From contig CAZDLM010000019.1 of the NCBI GenBank assembly GCA_964506465.1, positions 1 through 41,205 of the forward strand: 41,205 bases of DNA. Reading direction: 5' to 3'. The notes below the pieces were generated by a model that saw nothing but the letters and a program-made list of their open reading frames with translations, ran no database searches and was not told the DNA's origin. This stretch comes from UBA6109 sp964506465. Its GTDB lineage: Bacteria; Desulfobacterota; Syntrophia; Syntrophales; UBA6109. The stretch's first letter is position 1. The number at the start of each line of letters is the position of its first letter. The position numbers were made by a program, and so were the translations under genes. Below, one piece after another: positions 24,798-33,924 of this stretch.

Positions 24798-25991
24798 ATG
24801 AAATTCATCGACAGCATCGACATCAAGGGAAAGAGGGTTTTGTTCCGCTTCGACTTCAACGTTCCGATGGACAGTTGTCTGAACATCACCGATGACACCA
24901 GGATCCGCGCGGTGCTGCCGACGCTGAATTATGCATTGGATGAAGGCGCCATTATCATCATGATGTCGCATCTGGGCCGGCCGAAGGGAAAGATTATTTC
25001 CGATATGAGCCTTGCGCCCGTGGCGAAACGTCTTTCGAGGCTCCTGGGGAAGGACGTCCGGTTTGTCAAGGACTGCATCGGTCCCGAGGTCAAGAAGGCG
25101 ATCGACGCGCTGAAGCCGGGAGAGATGATCCTGCTCGAGAACCTCCGCTTCCATGCAGAAGAGACCGCCAATGACGATGGCTTCGCCAAGGAGCTGGCGA
25201 GCTACGGAGAGGTCTATATCGACGATGCCTTCGGAAATGCCCACCGCAGCCACGCCTCCAATGTTGCGATCACGAAATTCCTGAAGGAATGCGGCGCCGG
25301 TTTTCTGATCAAGAAGGAACTCAATTATATCGGCAAGGCGCTCGAGAAGCCGGCCAGGCCCTTCGTCGCAATTGCCGGGGGATCGAAGGTTTCCGGCAAA
25401 CTGGAGGTGCTGAGCCACCTCGTCAAGAAGGTCGATAAGATGATCATCGGCGGCGGCATGGCCTTCACGTTCCTCAAGGCCCTCGGGTACGAGGTCGGCC
25501 GTTCGATCGTTGAGGATGAACTCCTCGAAAAGGCGAAGGAAATCATGGAGTCGGCCCGGAAACAGGGAGTGAAGTTCTATCTGCCCGTCGATTGCGTCAT
25601 CGCCGAAAACAAGAGTGCCGAGGCGGAAACGAAAATCGTTCCCGTTCAGGAGATCAACATCAACTGGACGGGACTGGATATCGGCCCGGCGACGATCACG
25701 CTGTTTACGGAAGCCCTGACGAACGCTAAGACGATCATCTGGAACGGGCCGATGGGCATGTTCGAAATCGACGCGTTCAGCCGGGGCACTTCGGCCCTGG
25801 CCCACAGCGTGGCCAATTCCTATGCCCAGACGATCGTAGGCGGCGGTGACACGGACGTTGCCATCCACCGGGCCGGGGAGAGCGACAAGATCACCTACAT
25901 CTCGACGGGCGGCGGCGCTTTCCTCGAGTATCTGGAAGGCAACGGCCTCCCGGCGCTGGAAGCACTCGAACGGTGCAGCGAAAAAAGTTGA
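24798..25991 (+). CDS. pgk: Phosphoglycerate kinase
   Basis: 397 residues from the ATG at 24798, preceded by AAGGAGG at 5 bases. Motifs in order: RVLFRFDFNVPMD, DDTRIRAVLPTL, MMSHLGRPKG, LLENLRFHAEE, DAFGNAHRSHAS, AIAGGSKVSGKLEVL, IGGGMAFTF and the C-terminal nucleotide loop GGGDTDVA. It makes ATP from 1,3-bisphosphoglycerate in glycolysis. gap and tpi are not adjacent. A rho-independent terminator follows 28 bases after the stop. Confidence 0.97.
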   Translation: MKFIDSIDIKGKRVLFRFDFNVPMDSCLNITDDTRIRAVLPTLNYALDEGAIIIMMSHLGRPKGKIISDMSLAPVAKRLSRLLGKDVRFVKDCIGPEVKKAIDALKPGEMILLENLRFHAEETANDDGFAKELASYGEVYIDDAFGNAHRSHASNVAITKFLKECGAGFLIKKELNYIGKALEKPARPFVAIAGGSKVSGKLEVLSHLVKKVDKMIIGGGMAFTFLKALGYEVGRSIVEDELLEKAKEIMESARKQGVKFYLPVDCVIAENKSAEAETKIVPVQEININWTGLDIGPATITLFTEALTNAKTIIWNGPMGMFEIDAFSRGTSALAHSVANSYAQTIVGGGDTDVAIHRAGESDKITYISTGGGAFLEYLEGNGLPALEALERCSEKS

Positions 25992-26018
25992 CGTCGACCC
26001 CGAACTCGCCGTTTTCCC

Positions 26019-26046
26019 GGGGGGAGGTTGAACTTCCCCCCTTTTT
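26019..26046 (+). terminator. Rho-independent terminator after pgk
   Basis: GGGGGGA (26019-26025) pairs with TCCCCCC (26035-26041); the stem continues inward through a G-T pair and three more pairs to a 3-base loop, and T5 follows (26042-26046). It separates pgk from truA, whose start is 19 bases further on. Confidence 0.88.
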
Positions 26047-26064
26047 ATTCCGCCGCATTTCCCT

Positions 26065-26817
26065 ATGGATAAAAGTCCGGAAAGAACACTTCGCCTGGTG
26101 ATCGAATACGATGGGACGGCGTATCACGGCTGGCAGCGCCAGGCCGAGGGCCTCAGCATCCAGGAAGTCCTGCAGGAAAAAGTCGCGATCATGACGGGTG
26201 AACACGTCGGCATCATCGGCTCCGGACGGACCGATGCCGGTGTTCATGCCCTCAATCAAGTCGCCTCTTTGCGCACGACTTCCCGGATCCCCGCGCTGGG
26301 TTTCCTCCGCGGCCTCAACAGCCTTCTGCCCGCCGATATCGTCGTCAAGGAACTCGAGGACGTCGAACCGTCTTTCCACGCCCGCAGGGACGTCAAAACG
26401 AAGGTCTACCTCTACCGCATCTTCAACGGCCTTTCCCGCCCGGCGATCTATCGGCATTATGCCTGGCATATCGTCAGACCGCTTGCGGCCGATCGGATGA
26501 GACAGGCTGCCGCGCATCTGGTCGGCAGGCACGACTTTACGTCTTTTTGTTCCACCCACTGCGACGTTGAAGACCATGTGCGGACGATCTCCAGCCTGCG
26601 GATCGAGGGACCGGAAAACGGGTTTGTCAAGATTTCCGTGGAAGCCGACGGCTTCCTGAGATATATGGTCAGGATCATCGTCGGTACGCTGGCGGAAACG
26701 GGACTCGGCAAGTTTTCGCCGGACGAACTCAAAGAAATTCTCGCCGCGCAGGACAGGCGGCGGGCCGGAATGACGGCGCCGTCCTGCGGCCTGTTCCTGA
26801 AAGAAGTGAAATATTGA
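26065..26817 (+). CDS. truA: tRNA pseudouridine(38-40) synthase
   Basis: 250 residues, normal for the family. The catalytic aspartate is Asp57 in GSGRTDAGVHALNQVAS. Other landmarks: EYDGTAYHGWQRQ, LNSLLPADIVVKEL, FHARRDVKTKVYLYRI, HDFTSFCS, and the C-terminal GFLRYMVRIIVGTLAETG. The enzyme isomerises uridines 38-40 in the anticodon stem-loop. Transcribed with the reductase gene downstream, with a 30-base gap. Confidence 0.95.
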   Translation: MDKSPERTLRLVIEYDGTAYHGWQRQAEGLSIQEVLQEKVAIMTGEHVGIIGSGRTDAGVHALNQVASLRTTSRIPALGFLRGLNSLLPADIVVKELEDVEPSFHARRDVKTKVYLYRIFNGLSRPAIYRHYAWHIVRPLAADRMRQAAAHLVGRHDFTSFCSTHCDVEDHVRTISSLRIEGPENGFVKISVEADGFLRYMVRIIVGTLAETGLGKFSPDELKEILAAQDRRRAGMTAPSCGLFLKEVKY

Positions 26818-26847
26818 TGGACTGATGTCATCACGGGAAGGAGCGTC

Positions 26848-27693
26848 ATGAAAATCCTGATTCTGGGGCACAAGGGAATGCTGGGCGCCGACCTGCGCAC
26901 GCGGCTCTCCGCCGGGCACGAAGTGGTCGGGAAGGATATTGACGAGATCGACATTACGAAGTCCGCGGCATGCCTCGATGCGGTAGAAGAGGTCAAACCG
27001 GAAATCGTCATCAACGCGGCCGCCTTCACCGACGTGGATGGATGCGAGTCGAACCGCGACCGGTGCTTTGCCGTCAACGCCCTCGCCGTGGAAAACATCG
27101 CATTGGCCTGCAAGCCGCAGAACATCCCGATCGTCCACTTCAGCACGGACTATATATTTGACGGCAGCAAGGGGTCGCCTTACGTCGAAGACGATTCCCC
27201 GCGGCCTCTCAATGTCTACGGAGAATCGAAACGAAAGGGGGAAGAGCTCCTCCTGGCCTCCTCCGACAACGTTCTCCTGATCCGATCGCAGTGGCTGTAC
27301 GGGGCGCATGGGAAAAACTTCGTACGTACCATATTGGAAAAAGGCAGGAGCCTCGATGTCGTCGAGGTGGTGGACGACCAGATCGGCTCGCCGACCTATA
27401 CGGCGGATCTGGCTCAGGCGGTGCAGAGGTTGATTGAATCGGGCCAGCGGGGTGTCTTCCACGTCACGAACCGGGGCAGTTGCAGCTGGTTTGAATTCGC
27501 CAAAAAGATATTTGAATTCGCAGGGATGAACGGCGTGCAGGTACGGCCCATCAAGTCGTCGCAGCTCACCCGACCGGCGAAGCGGCCCGCTTACAGCGTC
27601 TTCAGTTGCCGCAAGTTCTTCGAAACGACGGGCAAGACCATGCGCTTCTGGCAGGTCGCCCTCAGCGACTACCTCAGCGGGACGGGGTACTGA
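26848..27693 (+). CDS. rfbD: dTDP-4-dehydrorhamnose reductase (RmlD-like)
   Basis: 281 residues of the extended SDR family. The NAD(P)-binding loop is GHKGMLG at 7-13; NAAAFTDVDGCE at 56-67 is the characteristic RmlD segment; FSTDYIFDG at 98-106 and the catalytic Y124-x3-K128 (YGESK) are intact, and SQWLYGAHGKNFV follows. It reduces the 4-keto sugar to dTDP-L-rhamnose. rfbA, rfbB and rfbC are not nearby, so the nucleotide-sugar specificity rests on similarity alone. Confidence 0.9.
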   Translation: MKILILGHKGMLGADLRTRLSAGHEVVGKDIDEIDITKSAACLDAVEEVKPEIVINAAAFTDVDGCESNRDRCFAVNALAVENIALACKPQNIPIVHFSTDYIFDGSKGSPYVEDDSPRPLNVYGESKRKGEELLLASSDNVLLIRSQWLYGAHGKNFVRTILEKGRSLDVVEVVDDQIGSPTYTADLAQAVQRLIESGQRGVFHVTNRGSCSWFEFAKKIFEFAGMNGVQVRPIKSSQLTRPAKRPAYSVFSCRKFFETTGKTMRFWQVALSDYLSGTGY

Positions 27694-27708
27694 AGTCCTC
27701 CGGAAGAC

Positions 27709-27740
27709 GTCGCGCCCCCTCCAAAACCCGGGGACGCGAC
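27709..27740. repeat. Strong hairpin between rfbD-like gene and the exported cluster
   Basis: GTCGCGCCCC (27709-27718) pairs with GGGG-A-CGCGAC (27730-27740): a 10-base-pair stem with one bulged A and an 11-base loop. No T-tract follows. It lies 25 bases upstream of the promoter of the next gene run and could terminate or insulate transcription from rfbD by a factor-dependent route. Confidence 0.55.
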
Positions 27741-27764
27741 GCCGGAGATCCGCACGAAATCGTC

Positions 27765-27793
27765 TTGACGGAACAGGACGCTTCCATTATATT
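27765..27793 (+). promoter_or_regulatory. Sigma70-type promoter of the exported six-gene cluster
   Basis: -35 TTGACG (27765-27770), exactly 17 bases, then -10 TATATT (27788-27793); each hexamer differs from consensus at one position. Expected transcription start is near 27800, giving a leader of about 105 bases before the ATG at 27905. The leader has a short CTCC/GGAG hairpin but no riboswitch I can recognise. Confidence 0.75.
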
Positions 27794-27904
27794 CCCATGA
27801 CCAAAATTCCATCGGAAAAAAAAGAGTTTTTATGCTCCGCCTTGGAGGTTCGTCCGGAGTGTGACCCCCCGCGTAGAAGTCAATCTGCGAGATGGAGTAG
27901 CTCG

Positions 27905-29020
27905 ATGAAAAATTGTCTTGCCATCCTTTTTTCGGTGATCTTCCTGTTCTTCTGCAGTTCAGCCGGGGCGCAGTCGCGCGTTCGTGCGGACGGCATGGCG
28001 ACGATTCACAAGAATCTCGTCGATATCGCCCGTGACAAGGCGATTGAAAACGCCCAGCGCAATGCCGTCGAGAAGGCCGTCGGCGTCATGATCACCAGCA
28101 CGTCCGAAGTGGAGAACTATCAACTGAAACTCGACCGCATCCTCTCCGAGTCCCGGGGATTCATCAACACCTACAAGGTCGTCTCCGAGAAGAAAGACAA
28201 GGACTCGTATTGGGTAACCATCGAGGCCGACATCGGATCAGGCAAACTCAAGGACCGCATGGAGGCAATCAACCTCATCATCGCACGCAAATCCAAACCC
28301 CGGCTCATGATTCTCTTCGGCGAAACGGCGCAGAAAGACGCCCTGGCCGAGGCGGCGATGGCAAAGTACTTCCTGTCCAAGGGCTTCAAGGTCGTCGATG
28401 CCGAGACCGTGCGGAGGGGCAAGGAAAAGGAGAACCTCCAGAATCTCGCTTCGGACCGCAAGGCCATCGCGGACATCGCGCACCGGTACGGCGCCGAGAT
28501 CGTCATCCTGGGGCGGGCGGACGCGACGAGCCAGTCCTTCAACGTCGGCGGGATCGAGATGCACTCCAACAAGGTGATCGTCTCGGCAAAAGTCGTCAAC
28601 GGCGATACCGGGGAAGTGCTGGCAACGGAGAACGAAACGAAGTCGGCTCCCGGCATGAAGGGAGATATCAAGGCGATCACCGAGGAAGTCTCCCTGAAAA
28701 TGGCCCGCAATATGCTGGATTCCGTTCTGGAGCGCTGGTCTTCGGAGCTTGCCAATACGGCGACGGTGACACTTATCGCATCGGGGCTGGGCAACTACGA
28801 GGAACTGGTGCGGTTCAAAGACATGATTGCCCAGGAGGTGAAGGGCTTCAAGGAAATGCAGCAGCGCGCCTTCCATCAGGGAAGGGTCGAGCTGGACGTG
28901 GAACTCCGAGGCAACACGCAGGGCATGGCCGACGACGTTGCAGCCATGTCCCTCAACAATCGCAAGATGAAGATCCTGGAGATATCGCCGAACCGGATCG
29001 AGGTCCGATTGCTGCCGTGA
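27905..29020 (+). CDS. FlgT-like exported protein
   Basis: 371 residues from the ATG at 27905 (GGAG 8-10 bases upstream). Signal peptide at 1-23 (hydrophobic core, AGAQS). Residues 25-115 match the FlgT N-terminal domain: DIARDKAIENAQRNAVEKAVG, VENYQLKLDRILSESRGFI, and WVTIEADI. Residues 130-270 are a CsgG/TolB-N-like alpha/beta domain (LMILFGE, KGFKVVDAE, GAEIVILGRAD). Residues 285-371 are a third alpha/beta domain ending in IEVRLLP. In Vibrio, FlgT forms a periplasmic ring around the flagellar motor, but no flagellar gene is present here. First gene of the exported cluster, behind a good promoter. Confidence 0.82.
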   Translation: MKNCLAILFSVIFLFFCSSAGAQSRVRADGMATIHKNLVDIARDKAIENAQRNAVEKAVGVMITSTSEVENYQLKLDRILSESRGFINTYKVVSEKKDKDSYWVTIEADIGSGKLKDRMEAINLIIARKSKPRLMILFGETAQKDALAEAAMAKYFLSKGFKVVDAETVRRGKEKENLQNLASDRKAIADIAHRYGAEIVILGRADATSQSFNVGGIEMHSNKVIVSAKVVNGDTGEVLATENETKSAPGMKGDIKAITEEVSLKMARNMLDSVLERWSSELANTATVTLIASGLGNYEELVRFKDMIAQEVKGFKEMQQRAFHQGRVELDVELRGNTQGMADDVAAMSLNNRKMKILEISPNRIEVRLLP

Positions 29021-29124
29021 AACCGGTGCATCGCCACCGTCCGCCGTCCGGCAGAGGGAAACGGGGCGGCCGGGGGCTGAAATTCTCTGCGAGGGTCTGT
29101 GACGACATGAAGAGGGAGGATCGA

Positions 29125-31113
29125 ATGAAAACGAAATATTCTTTCTGGACACGAATCGGCCTGTTTTGCGTGATCCTGCTGTTCGGATGCGTGCAGAGCG
29201 AGAACTACAAGACGGGCTTTGAGCTGACGCAGAACAATCGCTGGGACGACGCCATCGCCTATTTCGAAAAGGCGGTCCAGGAGGATCCCGGCAATCAGGA
29301 ATACAAAGACGCCCTGATCAAGTCCAGACAGGTTTCGGCCAGGGGTCGCTATGAAAAGGCCCGCCAGGCGGCGTCCGCCGCGGCCGAGCCGACGGTGCCC
29401 GTCCTGGAGAGAATCTCTAAGGATGCGGATGCGGCCTCGAAACTGGACCCCAACAACAAGGACATCCGATCCTTTTCCGAGGGTCTCAAAACGAAGGTCG
29501 CGACCCTTCAGTCCCGGGTGAAGACGCTGTACGGCCAGGCGGAAAGCGATCTGCAGAAGGAAGACTGGGCGGCGGCGACCGCCAAGCTGCGCGAGGTGAA
29601 CAAGCTCTATCCCGGCTACGAGGATGCCGGGAACCGCCTGAACAAGGCGGAGCAGGAAGGAGCGAAGATCCTGTACCAACAGGGGATCGCTCTGGGGAAG
29701 CAGGAAGACTGGAAGATGGCCGCGTCGTCCTTCAAGGCGGCGATGGACATCAATCCAAAATACTATGACGTGGCCAAACTCTACGAGGCGGCCAAGGCCA
29801 AAGACACCCCCGATTATTTTTTGAAGGAAGCGGACAAGGCGGAAAAGGCCCAGAGCTGGGAGCGGGCCATCCAGATGTACGAGAAGGCCGGCGAGTACAT
29901 GCCCGACAGCCAGGCGCTGCCGAAGAAACTCGACGGCCTGCGCGCCAAGGTTGCACAGATCTACCTCGAGGATGCGGTGAAACTTCTGAAGCAGGGGAAG
30001 CTCAACGCCGCCGCGAAGAAGGCCGAGGTGGTCAAGAATTACGTCCCCGACATCCAGGGCGACCCGATCTTCCGGGAACTCGTCAACAACCTGTGCACCA
30101 AACTGTTCGAGCGCGGCGAGAAGTACGGCGAAAAAGAGATGTGGGGCAACGCCCTAATCTGGTACCAGAAGGTCGAAGCGCTCAATCCCTCCTTCCCGGG
30201 TCTTTTCCAGAAGGGGATCGAGGTCAAGGATCACATCAACCGCCGGATCAAGAAGTCGATCGCCGTTTTCGATTTCAGCAGTCCGAGCAACAACAAAGAC
30301 GCCGGGAAGATTGCGGCCAACAAGCTCATCACCTACCTGCACAAGAACGCCAGCGGCGATCTGCGTATCATCGAGCGTGAAAACCTCCAGTCGATCCTGC
30401 GCGAGATGCAGTTGGGTCAGACGGGCCTGGTAGACATCAAGGCGGCCCAGACAGTCGGCAAGATGCGCGGCATCGATACGTTCATCATGGGAGACGTCCT
30501 GCACTTCGAAGCCAGGACGACGGACAGCCCGAGCACGAGCCAGGTCAAGGTGCTGGTGGACGAGGAAGAGGTCCGCAATCCGGAGTTTTCCGACTGGCTC
30601 ATCATGAATCCGAAGCCGACGCCGGAAGACATGAAGAATGCGCCGCCCCGCACCATGAAGAAGCGCAATTACCAGTTCATTTCCTACCGCCAGGGATCGG
30701 CGAAGATCAGCGCGCTGATCGAGGTTTCTTACAAGCTGGTGGACACCTCGACGGGGGAGAACGTCTTCACCAACACGATCGCAGGAAAGCTGATCAAGGA
30801 AGACAAGTACCAGGATGCCGTCTCGGCGGCGAGTATTCCCCACGATCCGCTGGAACTGCCCACGGAAGTGGAAGTTCTCGACGAGCTGGCCAATGCGAAG
30901 ATCCAGGAAATGGGACAGAGTGTGCTGAAAAATTACCAGAGCCTCGAGGTGGAGTACTTCAACCAGGGCCAGCAGCTTCAGAAACGCAGGAGCGTGGAGC
31001 AGGCCGTGGAAAAGTACGTCGATGCCGTCTACGACGAGCGATCGAAGGGGATTTCGACGCCGATCACGAAGAATTCGCTGGCTTCGATCGAGCAACTGAT
31101 TCTCGACAAATAA
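29125..31113 (+). CDS. Lipoprotein with TPR repeats and a CsgG-like domain
   Basis: 662 residues from the ATG at 29125, preceded by GGGAGGA; an ATG at 29107 is possible. Lipobox LFGC with Cys22. Residues 28-370 are tetratricopeptide-like helical repeats (AIAYFEKAVQEDPGN, AAATAKLREVNKLYPG, MAASSFKAAMDINP, AIQMYEKAGEYMP, ALIWYQKVEALNP). Residues 377-560 match CsgG: KSIAVFDFSS, AANKLITYL, RIIERENLQSILREMQL, GIDTFIMGDV and YKLVDTSTGE. The C-terminal 100 residues are helical. CsgG of the curli system forms an outer-membrane pore; here the domain is fused to a protein-interaction scaffold and no curli genes are near. Second gene of the cluster. Confidence 0.85.
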   Translation: MKTKYSFWTRIGLFCVILLFGCVQSENYKTGFELTQNNRWDDAIAYFEKAVQEDPGNQEYKDALIKSRQVSARGRYEKARQAASAAAEPTVPVLERISKDADAASKLDPNNKDIRSFSEGLKTKVATLQSRVKTLYGQAESDLQKEDWAAATAKLREVNKLYPGYEDAGNRLNKAEQEGAKILYQQGIALGKQEDWKMAASSFKAAMDINPKYYDVAKLYEAAKAKDTPDYFLKEADKAEKAQSWERAIQMYEKAGEYMPDSQALPKKLDGLRAKVAQIYLEDAVKLLKQGKLNAAAKKAEVVKNYVPDIQGDPIFRELVNNLCTKLFERGEKYGEKEMWGNALIWYQKVEALNPSFPGLFQKGIEVKDHINRRIKKSIAVFDFSSPSNNKDAGKIAANKLITYLHKNASGDLRIIERENLQSILREMQLGQTGLVDIKAAQTVGKMRGIDTFIMGDVLHFEARTTDSPSTSQVKVLVDEEEVRNPEFSDWLIMNPKPTPEDMKNAPPRTMKKRNYQFISYRQGSAKISALIEVSYKLVDTSTGENVFTNTIAGKLIKEDKYQDAVSAASIPHDPLELPTEVEVLDELANAKIQEMGQSVLKNYQSLEVEYFNQGQQLQKRRSVEQAVEKYVDAVYDERSKGISTPITKNSLASIEQLILDK

Positions 31114-31123
31114 AGGAAGATTC

Positions 31124-31153
31124 GGCCCGGGCGTCCTTCCGCCGACCCGGGCC
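31124..31153. repeat. Intercistronic hairpin in the exported cluster
   Basis: Perfect 8-base arms, GGCCCGGG (31124-31131) and CCCGGGCC (31146-31153), with a 14-base loop, placed between the TPR-CsgG and CsgG-FN3 genes and just before the ribosome site of the latter. No T-run follows. It could slow transcription or stabilise the upstream message end, setting the ratio of the two proteins. Confidence 0.55.
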
Positions 31154-31171
31154 TCATTTCAGGAGGGGGGC

Positions 31172-33460
31172 ATGGGGACCCGGAGATTTGCGCGTTGGAT
31201 TCTTGCCGGTACGCTGGTCTTTTTTTTCGCCTCGGCGGCAACCGCTGCGGCGCAAATCAAGGTCTCGGTCTTCAATTTCGGCACCCTCAATCTGGAGGCA
31301 TCCGGATACGGAACGACTGCAACCAATATGCTGATGAGTTCCCTCGGTGCGGAGCCTTCGCTCGCAGTCCTGGACCGCAAGGAACTCGAGGCCTTCCTCG
31401 GTCTGAACGACCTGCAGCAGGATGACAAGCTGGACAACGTCGTTGCCATCGGAACGCGGCTCGGCATCAACATGATCGTCGTCGGCAATGTCGAAAAGAA
31501 GGGATCCATCATCGTCGTCAACTCCAAGGTGATCCACGTCGAATCCCGGAAGGCGTTCTTCAGTACGCAGTTGAGGGCGCTCGGCGACGCCGGGCTTGCC
31601 GGGGAAATCCGCAAGCTCAGCTCCATGATCGCCGCCGCCATCAAGGCGCAGGCGGCCAAGGGAGGGGATGAGGGAAAGGCGGCCCTCAACGGGCCGGTTC
31701 AAGTGCAGAAGCGCGGGGGCAACAAGCGCGTGTTCCTGAGCTGGGAGGATCCCCCCGAGACCCGGCCGGCCGGATACGAGGTGTTCCGCAGCGCCCAGGA
31801 GGCGGGACCCTACGTCAAGATCGGAGAGTCGACGAAACGCGACTATGCCGATCAGGATTTGGAAACCGGCAGGACCTACTTCTACAAGATTCGCGCGTTT
31901 GATGCCCGGGGCGGCCGCAGCAATTATTCGGCGGTCGTTTCCGCGGAAACAGCGCTGACCCCGAACCCGCCCGTCATACTCAAGACGGAAAGCCACGTGA
32001 AGAGCATCCTCTTGACCTGGTCTCCCAATCCCTCGGGAAGCGGTGATCCGTCGAAGCTCATCGGCTACAAGCTCTACCGCGCCAAAGTGGAGGAAGGGCC
32101 TTACCGGGAAGTCGCGAACATCCTCGGCAAGGACCTCGGCATCGGAATCGATTCCGCAACAACGCTCGACAAGATTTTCAAGGTCAACGTTCTGGACAAG
32201 GGGCTGGCCGACGGAGAAGACTATTTTTACAGGGTCACGGCCTTCAACGAAAAAAACCTGGAGAGCGAATTTTCCGCCTCCCTGAAGGGCAGGACGCTGC
32301 CTGTGGTGACGGGACTCGTTGCCCAGGGGGACATGATCCGGGAAATCCAACTGCGTTGGAATCCCGTGGATTCGCCCTTCGCCAAAGGATATACCATCTA
32401 CCGCAGCACCTCCGAAAACGCCGATTTCACGAAGATCAAGCGTCTCGACTCCTACGATGTCGGAGCGGACAAGAAGGTCGCGTACACCGACAAGGAAGGG
32501 TTGGGGGACAAGATCCGTTATTACTACTGCGTCGCGGCCTACGAAGAGCCGAATCAGGAGACGTCGGTTTCGGCGACCGTTTCAGCCGTGACCAAGGGCA
32601 AGCCGCCCGTCCCGCAGGGTTTCAAGGCCCAGAGCGGGCTCGTGAAACGGATCGAATTGAGCTGGACGCCCTCAACGGCTTCCGATGTGGAGGGCTATAA
32701 CCTTTACTGGTCGAAGGAAAAGGTCGGGCGGTACGGCCTGCTCAAGAAGATCGACGGCCGCGACCAAGGGCGCCATACCGACAGCGGGCGCGGCTTCGAC
32801 AAACTCGCAGACAACGCGACGATCTTCTACACGCTTGCCGCGTTCAACAAGGTTGATGTGGAAAGCGATCTGACCGAGGCCGTCAATGCCACGACCAAAC
32901 CGCGGCCGGCGAAGCCGGCCGGGCTGTCGGCGGAGGAACGGAAAGTGAAGGCCGTGCCGCTCTCCTGGAAGGCGAATCCGGAGAGCGATATCGCCCAGTA
33001 CCTCGTATTCCGGGCGGAGGGAACCGCCGGACAGGATTACAGCCAGATCGCCAAGGTACAGGGGAAAACGGAGTATCAGGATCGGGAACTCAAAGACGGC
33101 GTCTCGTACCGCTACCGGATCCAGGCGGAGGACAAGGACGGTCTCACGAGCGATTTCTCCGAGCCGGTGACTGTCTCCACCAAGCCGCGGCCGAAGAGTC
33201 CGGAAGGGGTCTCAGGGGAGTTCCGGGACGGGAGGGTGGAATTGCGCTGGAAGGCCGGTCCGGAGGCTGACATCGCCCAGTACAATATCTACGAAAAGCG
33301 TTTTCTGGGCCGTGAAAAAATCGGTTCCTCAACGCAGGCAAACTACAGCGACGCCACGATCGGTCCCGGAAAATCGAAGACCTATGTCATCACATCGGTC
33401 GACAGGGACGGGATGGAAAGCGACACGAGCCAGGAACTGGTCGTCGCGCCGCCGAAGTGA
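31172..33460 (+). CDS. Exported CsgG-like protein with six fibronectin III repeats
   Basis: 762 residues. Signal peptide at 1-27 (hydrophobic core, then ATAAAQ). Residues 28-165 form a CsgG/TolB-N-like domain: IKVSVFNFGTLN, LAVLDRKELEAFLG, LGINMIVVGNVEKKG, and IHVESRKAFF. From about residue 172 to the end there are six consecutive FN3 repeats of roughly 95 residues, each with the L-W core (FLSWEDPP, LLTWSPNP, QLRWNPVD, ELSWTPST, PLSWKANP, ELRWKAGP), a GY-x-x-Y/F or similar strand and a YxYxxxA strand. FN3 arrays serve as spacers or adhesive modules. The related FN3 in the downstream GNA1162 protein suggests that the two interact. AGGAGG precedes the ATG. Confidence 0.85.
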   Translation: MGTRRFARWILAGTLVFFFASAATAAAQIKVSVFNFGTLNLEASGYGTTATNMLMSSLGAEPSLAVLDRKELEAFLGLNDLQQDDKLDNVVAIGTRLGINMIVVGNVEKKGSIIVVNSKVIHVESRKAFFSTQLRALGDAGLAGEIRKLSSMIAAAIKAQAAKGGDEGKAALNGPVQVQKRGGNKRVFLSWEDPPETRPAGYEVFRSAQEAGPYVKIGESTKRDYADQDLETGRTYFYKIRAFDARGGRSNYSAVVSAETALTPNPPVILKTESHVKSILLTWSPNPSGSGDPSKLIGYKLYRAKVEEGPYREVANILGKDLGIGIDSATTLDKIFKVNVLDKGLADGEDYFYRVTAFNEKNLESEFSASLKGRTLPVVTGLVAQGDMIREIQLRWNPVDSPFAKGYTIYRSTSENADFTKIKRLDSYDVGADKKVAYTDKEGLGDKIRYYYCVAAYEEPNQETSVSATVSAVTKGKPPVPQGFKAQSGLVKRIELSWTPSTASDVEGYNLYWSKEKVGRYGLLKKIDGRDQGRHTDSGRGFDKLADNATIFYTLAAFNKVDVESDLTEAVNATTKPRPAKPAGLSAEERKVKAVPLSWKANPESDIAQYLVFRAEGTAGQDYSQIAKVQGKTEYQDRELKDGVSYRYRIQAEDKDGLTSDFSEPVTVSTKPRPKSPEGVSGEFRDGRVELRWKAGPEADIAQYNIYEKRFLGREKIGSSTQANYSDATIGPGKSKTYVITSVDRDGMESDTSQELVVAPPK

Positions 33461-33497
33461 GAAGGACGGATTTCGACAGAGAAGGAGGATTCTCGGC

Positions 33498-33818
33498 ATG
33501 AAGTTGAAGAGCCGCGCAAAGCGATGGGTGGCGATGGGAAGCGCCGCCGTCATGATTCTGCTCTGGAGCACGGCCGGTTTTGCGGCGGATGCCGGACGGT
33601 ATCAGGTCGTGGCGGGCAAGGAGGAGAACAGCTACCTGGTCGATACAGCGACCGGCGCCGTTTGGGTCCTGACCTATCGAACGCTCGCGACGGGAAGGGA
33701 ACCGATCGCCATTCCCTACAAGTTCATCAAGATTACGCCGAAGGAAGCGGACACGTTTATCGTCGAAAACGTCCAGCAGGTCGCGCCGTTCCTGAACAAG
33801 GAGTCGGAACGCAAGTAG
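33498..33818 (+). CDS. Small periplasmic protein of unknown function
   Basis: 106 residues from the ATG at 33498, with AAGGAGGA upstream. Signal peptide at 1-30 (twin-charged N-region, hydrophobic core, GFAADAG). The mature part of about 76 residues looks all-beta: GRYQVVAGKEENSYLVDTAT, VWVLTYRTLA, then FIKITPKEADTFIVEN. The repeated short strands and a turn around DTATGAVW suggest a small beta-barrel or beta-propeller-like fragment. I do not recognise the family. It sits between the two FN3-containing genes and is likely an accessory part of the same complex. Confidence 0.75.
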   Translation: MKLKSRAKRWVAMGSAAVMILLWSTAGFAADAGRYQVVAGKEENSYLVDTATGAVWVLTYRTLATGREPIAIPYKFIKITPKEADTFIVENVQQVAPFLNKESERK

Positions 33819-33924
33819 TGCGGGGAGACCTCCCGGAGACTCCCATGCGCCGGACCCGGGGAGGCTCCGTGACGGGCTCCGCTGCGGCGACCGCATGCGG
33901 GACGGCCGGATGGGGAGGATGTCT

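Noticed and set aside
27800..27904. Riboswitch in the leader of the exported cluster
   Set aside because: About 105 bases are available, but I found no conserved core of any riboswitch class I know; only a small hairpin is visible.
27905..29020. Flagellar FlgT with a flagellar cluster
   Set aside because: Domain similarity is clear, but no other flagellar gene occurs in the window, so a flagellar assignment is not justified.
28210..29124. N-terminal extension of the TPR-CsgG lipoprotein by about 300 residues
   Set aside because: That part overlaps the FlgT-like gene in another frame; the lipobox and ribosome site place the start at 29125.
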